From Sphingobium fontiphilum (lineage in GTDB: Bacteria > Pseudomonadota > Alphaproteobacteria > Sphingomonadales > Sphingomonadaceae), in contig NZ_JACIEB010000002.1 in NCBI RefSeq assembly GCF_014196635.1, positions 62,001 through 126,000 of the forward strand: a stretch of DNA of 64,000 nt, read 5' to 3'. The translations under genes were made by a program, and so were the position numbers. Positions within the stretch are counted from its first letter, which is position 1. The number at the start of each line of letters is the position of its first letter. Under the pieces are notes generated by a model. It searched no databases, was not told the origin of the DNA, and was given only the letters and a program-made list of their open reading frames with translations. Shown here one piece after another: positions 1 through 8,909 of the stretch.

Positions 1-1123
<1,123 letters not shown>

Positions 1124-1133
1124 TGTCTAGCTC

Positions 1134-1214
1134 GTCACCCCAGCGAAGGCTGGGGTCTCCCCGTGTTGAAGTGCGCCCCAAGAGGCGCGAGATCCCGGCC
1201 TGCGCCGGGATGAC
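1134..1214. repeat. Palindromic REP-like element between the metH halves
   Basis: An imperfect inverted repeat fills almost the whole gap between the two metH genes. The left arm begins GTCACCCCAGCGAAGGCTGG and the right arm ends CCTGCGCCGGGATGAC, so the outer bases pair as GTCA/TGAC while the inner hairpins differ. The first 24 bases are identical to the left arm of the element inside the allantoate amidohydrolase gene at 43627. It probably forms RNA hairpins within the met transcript. Confidence 0.85.
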
Positions 1215-1223
1215 GGTGTATTC

Positions 1224-2276
1224 TTACGCCGCGATATGCATAGGTTCCAGGCCCGCGAGCCGCGTCACCACCGGCAATTCCGGCACCTGCCGCGGCTTGT
1301 GCCCGGCCAGCGCCTTCGCCACCGCGCCGATATGCGCGGGCGTCGTGCCGCAGCAGCCGCCGACCGCGTTGACCAGCCCTTCATCGACCCAGTCGCGGAT
1401 CAGCTGCGCCGTGGTTTCCGGCAACTCGTCATATTGCCCCAGTTCATTGGGCAGGCCCGCATTGGGATAGGCGAGGATCAGCGTGTCGGCGTTCTTCGAC
1501 AGGTCGGACAGATAGGGCCGCAGCAAATCCGCGCCAAAGGCGCAGTTCACCCCGATGGTCAGCGGCTTCAAATGCCGGAGCGAATACCAGAAGGCGTTGA
1601 TCGTGTGACCCGACAGGTTGCGGCCCGACATGTCGGTGATGGTGAAGCTGAGCATCAGCGGCACAGGCCGCCCCACCGCAGCTTCCGCCTCGCGCGCGGC
1701 CATGCCCGCCGCCTTGGCGTTGAGGGTATCGAAGCAGGTTTCGACCAGCAGGAAATCGACCCCGCCTTCGATCAGCGCGTCGCACTGTTCGCGATAATCG
1801 GCCTTGAGCGTGTCGTAATCGACCTCGCGATAGGCCGGGTCGTTGACGTCGGGCGAGATCGACAGCGTCTTGTTCGTCGGCCCGATCGACCCGGCGACGA
1901 AACGGCGGCGGCCATCCCTTGCCGTCGCCGCATCACAAGCCTTGCGGGCGATATGGGCGGCCGCGACGTTCAATTCCCGCACCAGATGTTCGCAGCCATA
2001 ATCGGCCATGGCGATCTTCGTGGAACTGAAGGTGTTGGTTTCGATCATGTCCGCCCCGGCGTCCAGATAGGCGGTGTGGATCGCCTCCACGATATCCGGG
2101 CGCGTCAGGCACAGAAGGTCGTTATTGCCCTTCTGGTCCTTTTCGAGCGGCAGGTCGCCGCGATAATCCGCCTCGGTCAGGCCATATTTCTGGATCGACG
2201 TGCCATAGCCGCCGTCGAAGATCAGGATCTTCTCGGCCGCCAGGGCGCGAAATTCTTGTTCGGCGCTCATCATCAA
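1224..2276 (-). CDS. metH: Methionine synthase, homocysteine S-methyltransferase half
   Basis: First polypeptide of split MetH, 350 residues, consisting of the homocysteine-binding Zn barrel alone. Visible motifs are FDGGYGTSIQKYGL near the N-terminus, IETNTFSSTKIAMADYG, and the zinc ligands: a Cys in GVNCAFGA and the pair in VGGCCGTTPAHI near residue 315. The enzyme accepts homocysteine and makes methionine with the cobalamin half encoded next downstream. The frame closes with a stop before the pterin domain, which restarts as a separate gene, so this is a true gene split rather than a frameshift. It lies downstream of metF and shares its regulator. The start may be any of the three clustered ATGs at 2268-2276. 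Confidence 0.95.
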   Translation of the reverse strand: MMMSAEQEFRALAAEKILIFDGGYGTSIQKYGLTEADYRGDLPLEKDQKGNNDLLCLTRPDIVEAIHTAYLDAGADMIETNTFSSTKIAMADYGCEHLVRELNVAAAHIARKACDAATARDGRRRFVAGSIGPTNKTLSISPDVNDPAYREVDYDTLKADYREQCDALIEGGVDFLLVETCFDTLNAKAAGMAAREAEAAVGRPVPLMLSFTITDMSGRNLSGHTINAFWYSLRHLKPLTIGVNCAFGADLLRPYLSDLSKNADTLILAYPNAGLPNELGQYDELPETTAQLIRDWVDEGLVNAVGGCCGTTPAHIGAVAKALAGHKPRQVPELPVVTRLAGLEPMHIAA

Positions 2277-2298
2277 AACTCCGTCTATCCGACAAAAT

Positions 2299-2400
2299 CC
2301 GTTCGTCCAGAGCAGGAGACTGAGCTTGTCGAAGGCTCCGTATCGAGGATCCTTCGATACGCCATTTCGACTTCGCTCAATGGCTACTCAGGACGAACGG
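2299..2400. repeat. Sphingomonad-type multi-hairpin repeat
   Basis: About 100 bp between metF and metH is bounded by perfect 10-bp inverted ends, CCGTTCGTCC and GGACGAACGG. Inside are further self-complementary hairpins, including GTATCGAGGATCCTTCGATA and a CCATT/AATGG stem around 2362-2383. I recognise the general sequence (TTCGACAAGCTCAG on the other strand) as a dispersed repeat frequent in sphingomonad genomes. It sits inside an operon and is probably transcribed. Confidence 0.8.
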
Positions 2401-2410
2401 GAAACAAAAG

Positions 2411-3319
2411 TCACGCCGCAACCTCGGCCTGTGCTTTCGGGCGCAGCCCCAGCATATGGCAAATGGCATAGCTCAGCTCCGCCCGGTTGAGCGTGTAGAA
2501 ATGCAGGTCGCGGACCCCGCCCGCATAAAGCTTGCGGCACAATTCCGCCGCCAGCGTGGCGGACACCAGTTGCCGCGCGGCCGGATGATCGTCCAGCCCG
2601 TCGAACAGGCGGCCCATCCAGTTGGGAACGCTGGTGTTGCACATCGCCGACATGCGCTGGACCGCCGCGAAATTGCTGACCGGCATGATGCCGGGGATGA
2701 TTTCCGCATCGATCCCGGCGGCGGCCGCCGTGTCGCGAAAGCGGAAGAAGCAATCGGGTTCGAAGAAGAATTGCGTGATCGCGCGGGTCGCCCCGGCGTC
2801 GAGCTTGCGCTTCAAATTGTCGATGTCGCTCTGCGCGCTCGCCGCTTCCGGGTGGATTTCGGGATAGGCGGCGACGGAAATTTCGAACGGGTGCCGCTTC
2901 GCCAGCCCCTGGACCAGGTCGGCTGCGCCCTGATAGCCTTGGGGATGCGGCTGGAACCGCTCGCCCGCCTGCGGCGGATCGCCGCGCAATGCGACGATAT
3001 GGCGCACTCCCGCCTCCCAATAGGCGTCGGCGACGGCGGCAATCTCGTCCTTGCTGGCGGCAACGCAGGTCAGGTGCGCGGCGGCGGCCAGCGGCGTTTC
3101 GCGCGCGATGCGGGCGACCGTGTTGTGCGTCCGCTCCCGCGTGGAGCCGCCCGCGCCATAGGTGACGGAGACGAACTGCGGCGCCAGCGGCGTCAGCGTG
3201 CCGATGGCGGACCAGAGCTGCTCCTCCATCTTCTCCGTCTTGGGCGGAAAAAATTCAAAGCTCACCCGGATGTCGCCGGCCAGATCGGCGAACCATGGCG
3301 CCTCGTTGGATTGGGTCAT
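2411..3319 (-). CDS. metF: 5,10-methylenetetrahydrofolate reductase
   Basis: FAD-dependent reduction of methylene-THF to methyl-THF, the methyl donor for MetH. The 302-residue protein has the family opening VSFEFFPPKTEKMEEQLW near residue 20, then FVSVTYGAGGSTRERT, HLTCVAASKDEI, ALRGDPPQ, and the terminal-half motif PGIMPVSNF. The start ATG at 3317-3319 overlaps the stop of the upstream regulator as ATGA, which fixes the start; a longer open frame to 3379 would run into that gene. Co-transcription with the ArsR-methyltransferase regulator and split metH makes this a methionine regeneration operon. Confidence 0.96.
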   Translation of the reverse strand: MTQSNEAPWFADLAGDIRVSFEFFPPKTEKMEEQLWSAIGTLTPLAPQFVSVTYGAGGSTRERTHNTVARIARETPLAAAAHLTCVAASKDEIAAVADAYWEAGVRHIVALRGDPPQAGERFQPHPQGYQGAADLVQGLAKRHPFEISVAAYPEIHPEAASAQSDIDNLKRKLDAGATRAITQFFFEPDCFFRFRDTAAAAGIDAEIIPGIMPVSNFAAVQRMSAMCNTSVPNWMGRLFDGLDDHPAARQLVSATLAAELCRKLYAGGVRDLHFYTLNRAELSYAICHMLGLRPKAQAEVAA

Positions 3320-4290
3320 GTCACTCGTCGTCCTTCGATCGGCGGAACCTGCGCCGATGCGCGGCGGCGGCCCAGCCATAATTTCACCGTCAATTCCTGC
3401 CCCGGCAGCGAATCCGTCCGCTCCAGGTCCAGCCCGGCCGCGTCGAACCAGCGTTCAATCTGGTCGTCGGCAAAGCCGAGCCGGGCGTGCTGGTCCCGCG
3501 TCCGCAATTCCTCGCGCTGATGCGGCGCGAAATCGGCGATCAGCACACGCCCGCCGCCGCCGCACACCCGCGCCGCCTCCGCGATCACCGCTTCCGGCGC
3601 CGGCGCATAATGGAGCACCTGATGCAAGACAACCGTGTCGGCGCTCTCCTCCGCCAGCGGCAAGGCCATGAAATCGCCCATCACCAGCGCATATTTGTCG
3701 CCGGCATCCGCGGGCAGCTTGGCCCGCGCCAGCCGCAGCATGTCCGGGCTGCGATCAATGGCGGTCACCTGATCGGCCTGCGGCCCGAACAGTTCGATCA
3801 TGCGCCCGGTGCCGGTGCCGATGTCGAGCAGCCGCCCTACGGGTTGTCCGCCCAGAATCGCCCCCATGCGCGCTTCGACATCGGCTTCGGCGACATGCAG
3901 CGACCGGATGGCGTCCCATTGTTCGGCATATTGCGCGAAATAGGCCTCGGCCGCGCGCGAACGGTCGTTGCGCACCGCCGCCAGCCGGGCAAGGTCCGCC
4001 CGCTGCCACAAATCCTCATTTTCCGAAGGGGGCAAGCGGTCGAACATATCGAGCAGCGCCGCCGCCGCATCGCTGCGAGCGATCCGCAGGAAAACCCAGT
4101 TTCCTTCCTTGCGCCGATCGACCAGCCCAGCTTCGGCCAGAATGCGCACATGGCGGGAAACGCGCGGCTGGCTCTGCCCCACCACCACCGCGATTTCCCC
4201 GACCGCCAGCTCCATGGCGCGCAACAGACAGACGATGCGCAGCCGCGTCGGGTCCGCCAGGGCCCGGAAAATATCCAGCATCGCGCTCAT
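3316..4290 (-). CDS. ArsR-family regulator fused to a SAM-dependent methyltransferase domain (SahR-like)
   Basis: Residues 1-90 form an ArsR winged helix (LDIFRALADPTRLRIVCLLR, then the recognition helix VVGQSQPRVSRHVRILAEAG). Residues about 140-324 form a class I methyltransferase fold, with the SAM-binding motif LLDIGTGTGRMIELFG and a later VLHQVLHYAP. This architecture beside metF and metH matches SahR-type regulators, which sense S-adenosylhomocysteine in proteobacteria; that assignment rests on family knowledge and context. An upstream ATG at 4326 would place the palindromic operator inside the coding sequence, so the ATG at 4288-4290 is chosen. It probably represses itself and the met genes; whether the methyltransferase domain is catalytic or only binds ligand cannot be seen. 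Confidence 0.88.
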   Translation of the reverse strand: MSAMLDIFRALADPTRLRIVCLLRAMELAVGEIAVVVGQSQPRVSRHVRILAEAGLVDRRKEGNWVFLRIARSDAAAALLDMFDRLPPSENEDLWQRADLARLAAVRNDRSRAAEAYFAQYAEQWDAIRSLHVAEADVEARMGAILGGQPVGRLLDIGTGTGRMIELFGPQADQVTAIDRSPDMLRLARAKLPADAGDKYALVMGDFMALPLAEESADTVVLHQVLHYAPAPEAVIAEAARVCGGGGRVLIADFAPHQREELRTRDQHARLGFADDQIERWFDAAGLDLERTDSLPGQELTVKLWLGRRRASAQVPPIEGRRVT

Positions 4291-4298
4291 GGCCCGCT

Positions 4299-4320
4299 TA
4301 TATAAAGAAATCTTTATATA
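4299..4320. promoter_or_regulatory. Perfect palindromic operator of the met operon
   Basis: TATATAAAGA, AA, TCTTTATATA: a perfect inverted repeat with 10-bp arms and a 2-bp spacer, ending 8 bp before the regulator's start codon. It is strikingly AT-rich in a GC-rich setting. The position and symmetry fit an ArsR/SahR dimer site covering the promoter. Confidence 0.85.
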
Positions 4321-4501
4321 CGTCAAGACGCCTGCCTGACGGGCTTATTCTCAACCATCCGTCTCAGGAATTCATGTTCCATGCAGGAATGGGATTGCCT
4401 TGATCGGGCCGAAGCATTACGAATCAGCGTGCAGGCGCAAATGGGGGTGAAACTTTCTCCGAGAGTTGTCTGCACATGTTTATTCTCAGAGAGGGGTTTC
4501 C

Positions 4502-4708
4502 ATGACCAAGACGATCGCTCTTTCGTTCGTACTCGCCGCTTCGCTCGGCCTGGCCGCTTGCACCGGCGGTGCTGAAAACAACACGACCAACAACGCTGTC
4601 AACGCCGTCGAAAACGCCGCTGAAAACGCGATGAACGCTGCCGAAAACGCCGGCAACGCTGCTGAAAACGCCGCCAACGTGGCGAACAACGCCGCCAACG
4701 CGATGTAA
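4502..4708 (+). CDS. Small Asn/Ala-repeat lipoprotein
   Basis: A 68-residue precursor with a signal peptide and lipobox (LGLAAC, Cys near residue 20). The mature part is almost pure Asn, Ala and Glu in NAVENAAENA/NAAENA-like repeats. It resembles entericidin-like or so-called circumsporozoite-like small lipoproteins annotated in sphingomonads; function unknown. AGAGAGGGG lies about 5 bases before the ATG at 4502, whereas a longer reading from 4466 has no signal peptide start. A terminator follows, so it is monocistronic. Probably anchored in the inner or outer membrane. Confidence 0.8.
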   Translation: MTKTIALSFVLAASLGLAACTGGAENNTTNNAVNAVENAAENAMNAAENAGNAAENAANVANNAANAM

Positions 4709-4735
4709 TTTCGCCGTTTTCGGACGAAGGAAAGA

Positions 4736-4764
4736 GGTCGCTCCGGCATGGAGCGGCCTTTTTT
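4736..4764 (+). terminator. Rho-independent terminator
   Basis: GGTCGCTCC, loop GGCAT, GGAGCGGCC, followed by six T residues. It closes the small lipoprotein gene 27 bp after its stop. Confidence 0.85.
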
Positions 4765-4794
4765 CTTGCCCGCAAACGGTTTAGAAAAACGCCT

Positions 4795-5031
4795 ATGAAC
4801 AGCTATTCGCCCTTCGTTCCGCGCATCGCGGCCATGCTGCTCCTGTCTCTGGCCAGCGCCTGCGGGTCGGGCGGCAATGATGGCGTGGGCGGGGTCAGCG
4901 CCTCCGAAGCCGAGGCGCTGAACGCCGCCGCCGCCAGGCTGGATGCACAACAGGGGTCGGCGGAAAAGCCCAGAACACAGCTCAACCCCGCCGCAACGCG
5001 CGCGGCGGCGGCCAAACAGTCGCCCCACTGA
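4795..5031 (+). CDS. Small hypothetical lipoprotein
   Basis: A 78-residue protein with an N-terminal hydrophobic segment (IAAMLLLSLASACGSGG) ending in a lipobox Cys at residue 23. The mature part is Ala-rich, with a short EAEALNAAAARLDAQ helix and a Pro/Ala/Lys tail. No known domain. It is 30 bp downstream of the preceding terminator, so it has either its own promoter in that space or depends on readthrough. Length and composition make an outer-membrane-tethered peptide plausible, but no function is inferred. Confidence 0.6.
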   Translation: MNSYSPFVPRIAAMLLLSLASACGSGGNDGVGGVSASEAEALNAAAARLDAQQGSAEKPRTQLNPAATRAAAAKQSPH

Positions 5032-5077
5032 CCGGTCGACACCCCGCGCCGGACGGCGCAGGGCCGTCATCTAAAAG

Positions 5078-5254
5078 CTATTCGACTTCCTCGACTGGGG
5101 CGGTCGGGCCATTCTTCAGAATGGATTCGATGGCGTTGCGCGCGTTGGCGCGGCTCGAATAACCTTCCGTCCAGAAAATCACTTCGCTATTATATTTGAA
5201 CTTGGCGACAAACTCGCCAGCCTTGTTCTTTTCGATCACGAATTTGTGCGCCAT
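5078..5254 (-). CDS. YegP-family small protein (DUF1508)
   Basis: A 58-residue reading frame starting MAHKFVIEKNKAGEFVAKFK, then NSEVIFWTEGYSSRANARNA and ending PVEEVE. The pattern of a beta-strand with K(A/D)G-(E/Q)(F/Y) followed by SEGYSS and NAI-SVK-N matches the one-repeat YegP/DUF1508 family, whose molecular role is not settled. It lies 12 bp upstream of nothing obvious and just downstream of the DAO-type oxidase gene (stop 5267), so it may be transcribed with it. The start has no competing ATG. Confidence 0.8.
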   Translation of the reverse strand: MAHKFVIEKNKAGEFVAKFKYNSEVIFWTEGYSSRANARNAIESILKNGPTAPVEEVE

Positions 5255-5266
5255 CCCTGAACTCCC

Positions 5267-6370
5267 CTATCGAAACCGCGCCGGAGAATAGGGCGTGGCA
5301 TCAATGCTGGCAATCGTTTCGGACACGGCTCGACCATCAATCAGCGATGCGGCCAGCATGGCGGCGGCGGGCGCTGTCTGTATGCCAAAGCCGCCCTGCC
5401 CCGCGAACCAGAAGAAGCCGGGTTCATCCGGCTCAAAACCATAAACGGGCGCGCGATCAGGCGCAAAACTGCGCAATCCCGCCCAGCGATGCTCCAGCGC
5501 CGCAACGGTCCAGTCGACCGCCCCCGCAAACCGATCCATGGCCACCGCCACGGCCATTTCCTCGGCCGCGACATCGCCCGGCTCGCAATAGTCCTCGTCA
5601 TGGGGGGTCAGCCACAGCCGCCCCGCGCCCTCGGGCTTGAAATAAAATTGCCCGCGCATGTCCATGACCAGCGGCAGATCGGGCGAAGGCAGGCCCGGCA
5701 CCCGCAACTGCACCATGGTCCGCCGCAACGGCATGATGCCGACCGGCGCAACGCCGCAGGCCGCCGCGACCCGATCCGCCCAGGCCCCAGCGGCGTTCAC
5801 GATCATGGCGGCGCTTATCGCGCCGGCGTCGCTCTCGACCTCCCAGCCGCCCGCCACCCGCCGCGCCGAACGCAGCGCGGTCGCCAGCCGCACCTCGCCC
5901 CCCCGCCGCCGGAACTGGCGCAGATAGGCATGATGCAGGGCCGCCACGTCGATATCCTGACAGCTTCGCTCCAACAGGCCGATGGTCCATTCCGGCCGCA
6001 ACCCCGGCACCAGGGCCGCGGGATCGACGGGCGTCAGCTCCACCCGGTCGCCAAAGGTCGCGATCATGGCGTCGCGCTGATCCGCGTCGCCCACCCGCCC
6101 GATATGCAGCGTGCCGCGCGGCGACAGAAAGGATGCTTCAGCAAAATCGGGCGCAGGATGGGCCAGCAACGGCCCGGAAGCGGTGGTCAGCGGCTGGACC
6201 AGCGGCCCGCCATAGCTTTCCTCCCAAAAGGCGGCGGAACGGCCGGTCGCGTGATAACCGGCGCGATCCTCCATCTCCAGGATCACCACCTTCGCCCGCT
6301 CCGCCAGCGCCGCGCCCAGGCTGGCGCCCGCCATGCCGCCGCCCACGATGATGATGTCCGCCCTCGTCAT
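5267..6370 (-). CDS. FAD-dependent D-amino acid/glycine oxidase-like protein
   Basis: A 367-residue DAO-superfamily flavoprotein. The N-terminus has the dinucleotide-binding motif IIIVGGGMAGASLGAALAE and the acidic end of beta-2 (VVILEMED), followed by GYHATGRSAAFW, typical of this family's FAD site. The C-terminus carries WAGLRSFAPDRAPVYGF and FWFAGQGGFGIQTAPA. The substrate is probably an amine or amino acid but cannot be named from sequence. It overlaps the upstream hydrolase stop as ATGA (6367-6370), so the two are translationally coupled. Confidence 0.88.
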   Translation of the reverse strand: MTRADIIIVGGGMAGASLGAALAERAKVVILEMEDRAGYHATGRSAAFWEESYGGPLVQPLTTASGPLLAHPAPDFAEASFLSPRGTLHIGRVGDADQRDAMIATFGDRVELTPVDPAALVPGLRPEWTIGLLERSCQDIDVAALHHAYLRQFRRRGGEVRLATALRSARRVAGGWEVESDAGAISAAMIVNAAGAWADRVAAACGVAPVGIMPLRRTMVQLRVPGLPSPDLPLVMDMRGQFYFKPEGAGRLWLTPHDEDYCEPGDVAAEEMAVAVAMDRFAGAVDWTVAALEHRWAGLRSFAPDRAPVYGFEPDEPGFFWFAGQGGFGIQTAPAAAMLAASLIDGRAVSETIASIDATPYSPARFR

Positions 6371-7326
6371 GGCGCGCGTTCATCGAGGAAAGAGTCGATC
6401 CGGGCAAGAGCGTCGAGCCGTACCCAATCCCATTCGCGCAAGATTTCATGCGCCGATTCCGGCCCATAAACATGCAACCGGGCGTCAGGCAGGCGCGCCG
6501 CCGCCGCGCAAATGGCGTCGGTGCGCACCAGCTTGTCCCGCCGCGCCGCCAGCAGCAGCAGGGGCGTCGCCACATTTTCCAGCACACCGGGCCGTTCGAG
6601 CGCCGCCATGGAGGCAAAGGCCTGCTCCACCCATCGCCAGCTTGGCGGCCCCAACGCGATGGCGGGGTCATGCGCCCGCCACCAGAGTTCATCGGCATAG
6701 CGCGCAGGGTCATGGGTCAGGCGCTGTTCCCGCATTCGCCGCTGATGGGCCGATTCTTCCCGCTGCGTCCACGCCTGCCGCTTGGCGAGCCCGACCGCAC
6801 AGGCCAGCCGCGCCAACGCCCAGGCCCCACGCGCGGGCAGCGGCGCACTGTGCACGCCCAGCATCGGCGCGACCAGCACCGCCGCATCGGGCGCGACCCG
6901 CCGCTCCGCCAGCGCCCGCAAAAGCAGGTGGCCGCCCATAGAGTGGCCGATCATCGCCCTTGGCGCGGGTCCGGCATCCCTCTCCCATGCCTGCGCTATC
7001 CCGCCAAGGTCATCCAGCCACTGGCTGAAATCCTCGATATGGCCGGTCAAGGGATCGGCGGCCAGTCGTCCCGATCCGCCCTGCCCCCGCCAGTCGAAGC
7101 TGGTGACGGCCCAGCCCAGCCCCGCCCAATGGACGATCACCTCCAGGAATTTCTCGATCATGTCGCCACGCCCGCCCATGACCAGCATATGCCCTCGCGC
7201 GCCGGACCCCAGCCGATAGCGCCGCAACGGCCATCCGTCGGCGGCGCTAAACTGGTCCACGCGGCCGCCGTCTGGCCAGGATCGACGGTCCCATTCGGGC
7301 GCCGGGGGATAGGGCCGGGAATCCAT
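6367..7326 (-). CDS. Alpha/beta hydrolase, lysophospholipase/monoacylglycerol lipase type
   Basis: A 319-residue hydrolase_4-type protein. Motifs are SFDWRGQGGSG (oxyanion/strand region), the nucleophile elbow GHSMGGHLLLRA, and a late LLLAARRDKLVRTDAI with the acid, then the His in the last 25 residues (VYGPESAHEIL). It would hydrolyse a lipid or ester. The ATG at 7324-7326 (MDSRPYPPAPEW) is taken as the start because longer versions would extend through the divergent cpaA promoter region. It is coupled by ATGA to the DAO-type oxidase gene. Confidence 0.85.
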   Translation of the reverse strand: MDSRPYPPAPEWDRRSWPDGGRVDQFSAADGWPLRRYRLGSGARGHMLVMGGRGDMIEKFLEVIVHWAGLGWAVTSFDWRGQGGSGRLAADPLTGHIEDFSQWLDDLGGIAQAWERDAGPAPRAMIGHSMGGHLLLRALAERRVAPDAAVLVAPMLGVHSAPLPARGAWALARLACAVGLAKRQAWTQREESAHQRRMREQRLTHDPARYADELWWRAHDPAIALGPPSWRWVEQAFASMAALERPGVLENVATPLLLLAARRDKLVRTDAICAAAARLPDARLHVYGPESAHEILREWDWVRLDALARIDSFLDERAP

Positions 7327-7375
7327 GGCCGCATGGTTACGCTTTGGTAAGCCATTAGGTCTAGAGCCGTGCGAC

Positions 7376-7849
7376 ATGACGGGGGAATATTTCAGATATG
7401 GGCTGATGGCCCTTCTTGCGGCGCTGCTGATCATGGCGGCGATCACCGATCTGCGTTCCCGCATCATTTCCAACCGGCTCAACATCGCCATCGCGCTGCT
7501 CGCGCCGCTTTACTGGCTGACCTATGGCCTTGCGCCATGGCCGGACATGGCGGTGCAACTGCTGCTGGGCGCGGGCGTGTTCGGGCTGTTTTCGATCCTG
7601 TTCGCCTTTGGCTGGATGGGCGGCGGCGATGTGAAACTGCTTGCCGCGCTGGCGCTGTGGTTCCCCTGGCAGGGGATGGTCAGCCTGCTGGTGCTGATGG
7701 CGGTGCTGGGCGGCGTGGTGACGCTGGCCACGGTCATCCACCACCGCGCGACCCGGCGTCTGGGCCAGCCCGAAATACCCTATGGCGTCGCCATAGCATT
7801 GGCGGCGCTGTGGTTGGTTGGCGAACCATATCTTAACCATTTTGCGTGA
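7376..7849 (+). CDS. cpaA: Prepilin peptidase CpaA/TadV (A24 family)
   Basis: Integral-membrane aspartic protease that trims Flp prepilins. The 157-residue protein shows both catalytic Asp motifs: ITDLRSRIISN near residue 25 and GWMGGGDVKLLAALALW near residue 85 (GxGD type). About five membrane segments are evident. The ATG at 7376 is preferred over a longer frame starting 7325, which lies across the divergent promoter. It heads the Cpa cluster; cpaB follows after 51 bp. Confidence 0.93.
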   Translation: MTGEYFRYGLMALLAALLIMAAITDLRSRIISNRLNIAIALLAPLYWLTYGLAPWPDMAVQLLLGAGVFGLFSILFAFGWMGGGDVKLLAALALWFPWQGMVSLLVLMAVLGGVVTLATVIHHRATRRLGQPEIPYGVAIALAALWLVGEPYLNHFA

Positions 7850-7900
7850 TGAGTGCGGGTCGGGGATTGAGATACCCGCTTCAGGGAGGCGAACGTCGTC

Positions 7901-8908
7901 ATGGATGCTAAGAAAATCGTGCTGTTGTTGGGGGCGCTGGTCATCGCCGTGACCACAGCGTTACTGGCCCGCAACATGTTCAGCTCGTCGAGCGCGCCGC
8001 AGGTGAACGCCGCGTCCATGCCGGAGGCGGACCTGCCCCATGTGCTGGTCGCGACCAAGGCGCTGCCGGTCGGCACCATCCTTGACGCGGAAAGCTTCCG
8101 CTTTCAGCCCTGGCCCAAGGAACTGATCGAACAGGTCTATTACCTCAAGGGTCAGGCCGATCCCGCCAAGCTGGCGGGCAGCGTCGTTCGCAACGCGATC
8201 ACCGCCGGCCAGCCGCTGACGCAGGGCGCCCTCATCAAGCCGGGCGATCGCGGCTTCCTGGCCGCCGCTCTCGGGCCGGGCATGCGCGCCATCACCGTGC
8301 CGGTTTCGGCGCAAAGCTCCGTCGCGGGCTTCATCTTCCCCGGCGACCGCGTCGACCTGGTGCTCACCCAGTCGGTGTCGGGCGGCGGCGACGGCGAACC
8401 GCTGAAGGTGTCCGAAACCATCCTGCGCAACCTGCGCGTGCTGGCCACCGACCAGCGCACCGATGCGATGGGCGCCGATGGCAAGCCGGAAGTCCGCACC
8501 TATTCCAACGTCACCGTCGAAGTGACGCCCAAGATCGCCGAAAAGGTCGCCGTCGCGCAGACCATCGGCACCCTCTCGCTCTCGCTGCGCTCCATCGCCG
8601 ACAATGCGTCGGACCTGGATGCCGCGATTGCCGGCGGCAGCATCAACCTGCCCGACGGCGCCAATCCGGCGAACGAAAAGCAGATCATCGCCAAGCTGGC
8701 GGCCGCTCCGGTCGAGCGTGGCAGCACCTATTCGACGGGCGCCGACGTGTCGCGCTACCAGCGCAGCTCGGTTCCGGCCAAGCCCATCACGGCCGTTCTG
8801 CCGGCCGGTGGCGCTCCGGCGGGCGCCGCGTCCGTCGCCTATCAGGGACCAGTGATCCGCGTCGCACGCGGCACCAACGTGACCGTTGTTCCGGTCGGGG
8901 GTAAGTAA
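7901..8908 (+). CDS. cpaB: Flp pilus assembly protein CpaB
   Basis: A 335-residue periplasmic protein anchored by an N-terminal hydrophobic helix (IVLLLGALVIAVTTALLARNM). An SAF domain follows (VLVATKALPVGTILDAESFR, then GQPLTQGALIKPG), then a RcpC/CpaB domain with AITVPVSAQSSVAGFIFPGD and RVDLVLTQS. It links the outer-membrane secretin to the inner-membrane platform in Tad pilus systems. A good AGGGAGG ribosome site precedes the ATG, and cpaC begins two bases after its stop. Confidence 0.95.
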   Translation: MDAKKIVLLLGALVIAVTTALLARNMFSSSSAPQVNAASMPEADLPHVLVATKALPVGTILDAESFRFQPWPKELIEQVYYLKGQADPAKLAGSVVRNAITAGQPLTQGALIKPGDRGFLAAALGPGMRAITVPVSAQSSVAGFIFPGDRVDLVLTQSVSGGGDGEPLKVSETILRNLRVLATDQRTDAMGADGKPEVRTYSNVTVEVTPKIAEKVAVAQTIGTLSLSLRSIADNASDLDAAIAGGSINLPDGANPANEKQIIAKLAAAPVERGSTYSTGADVSRYQRSSVPAKPITAVLPAGGAPAGAASVAYQGPVIRVARGTNVTVVPVGGK

Positions 8909-8909
8909 G

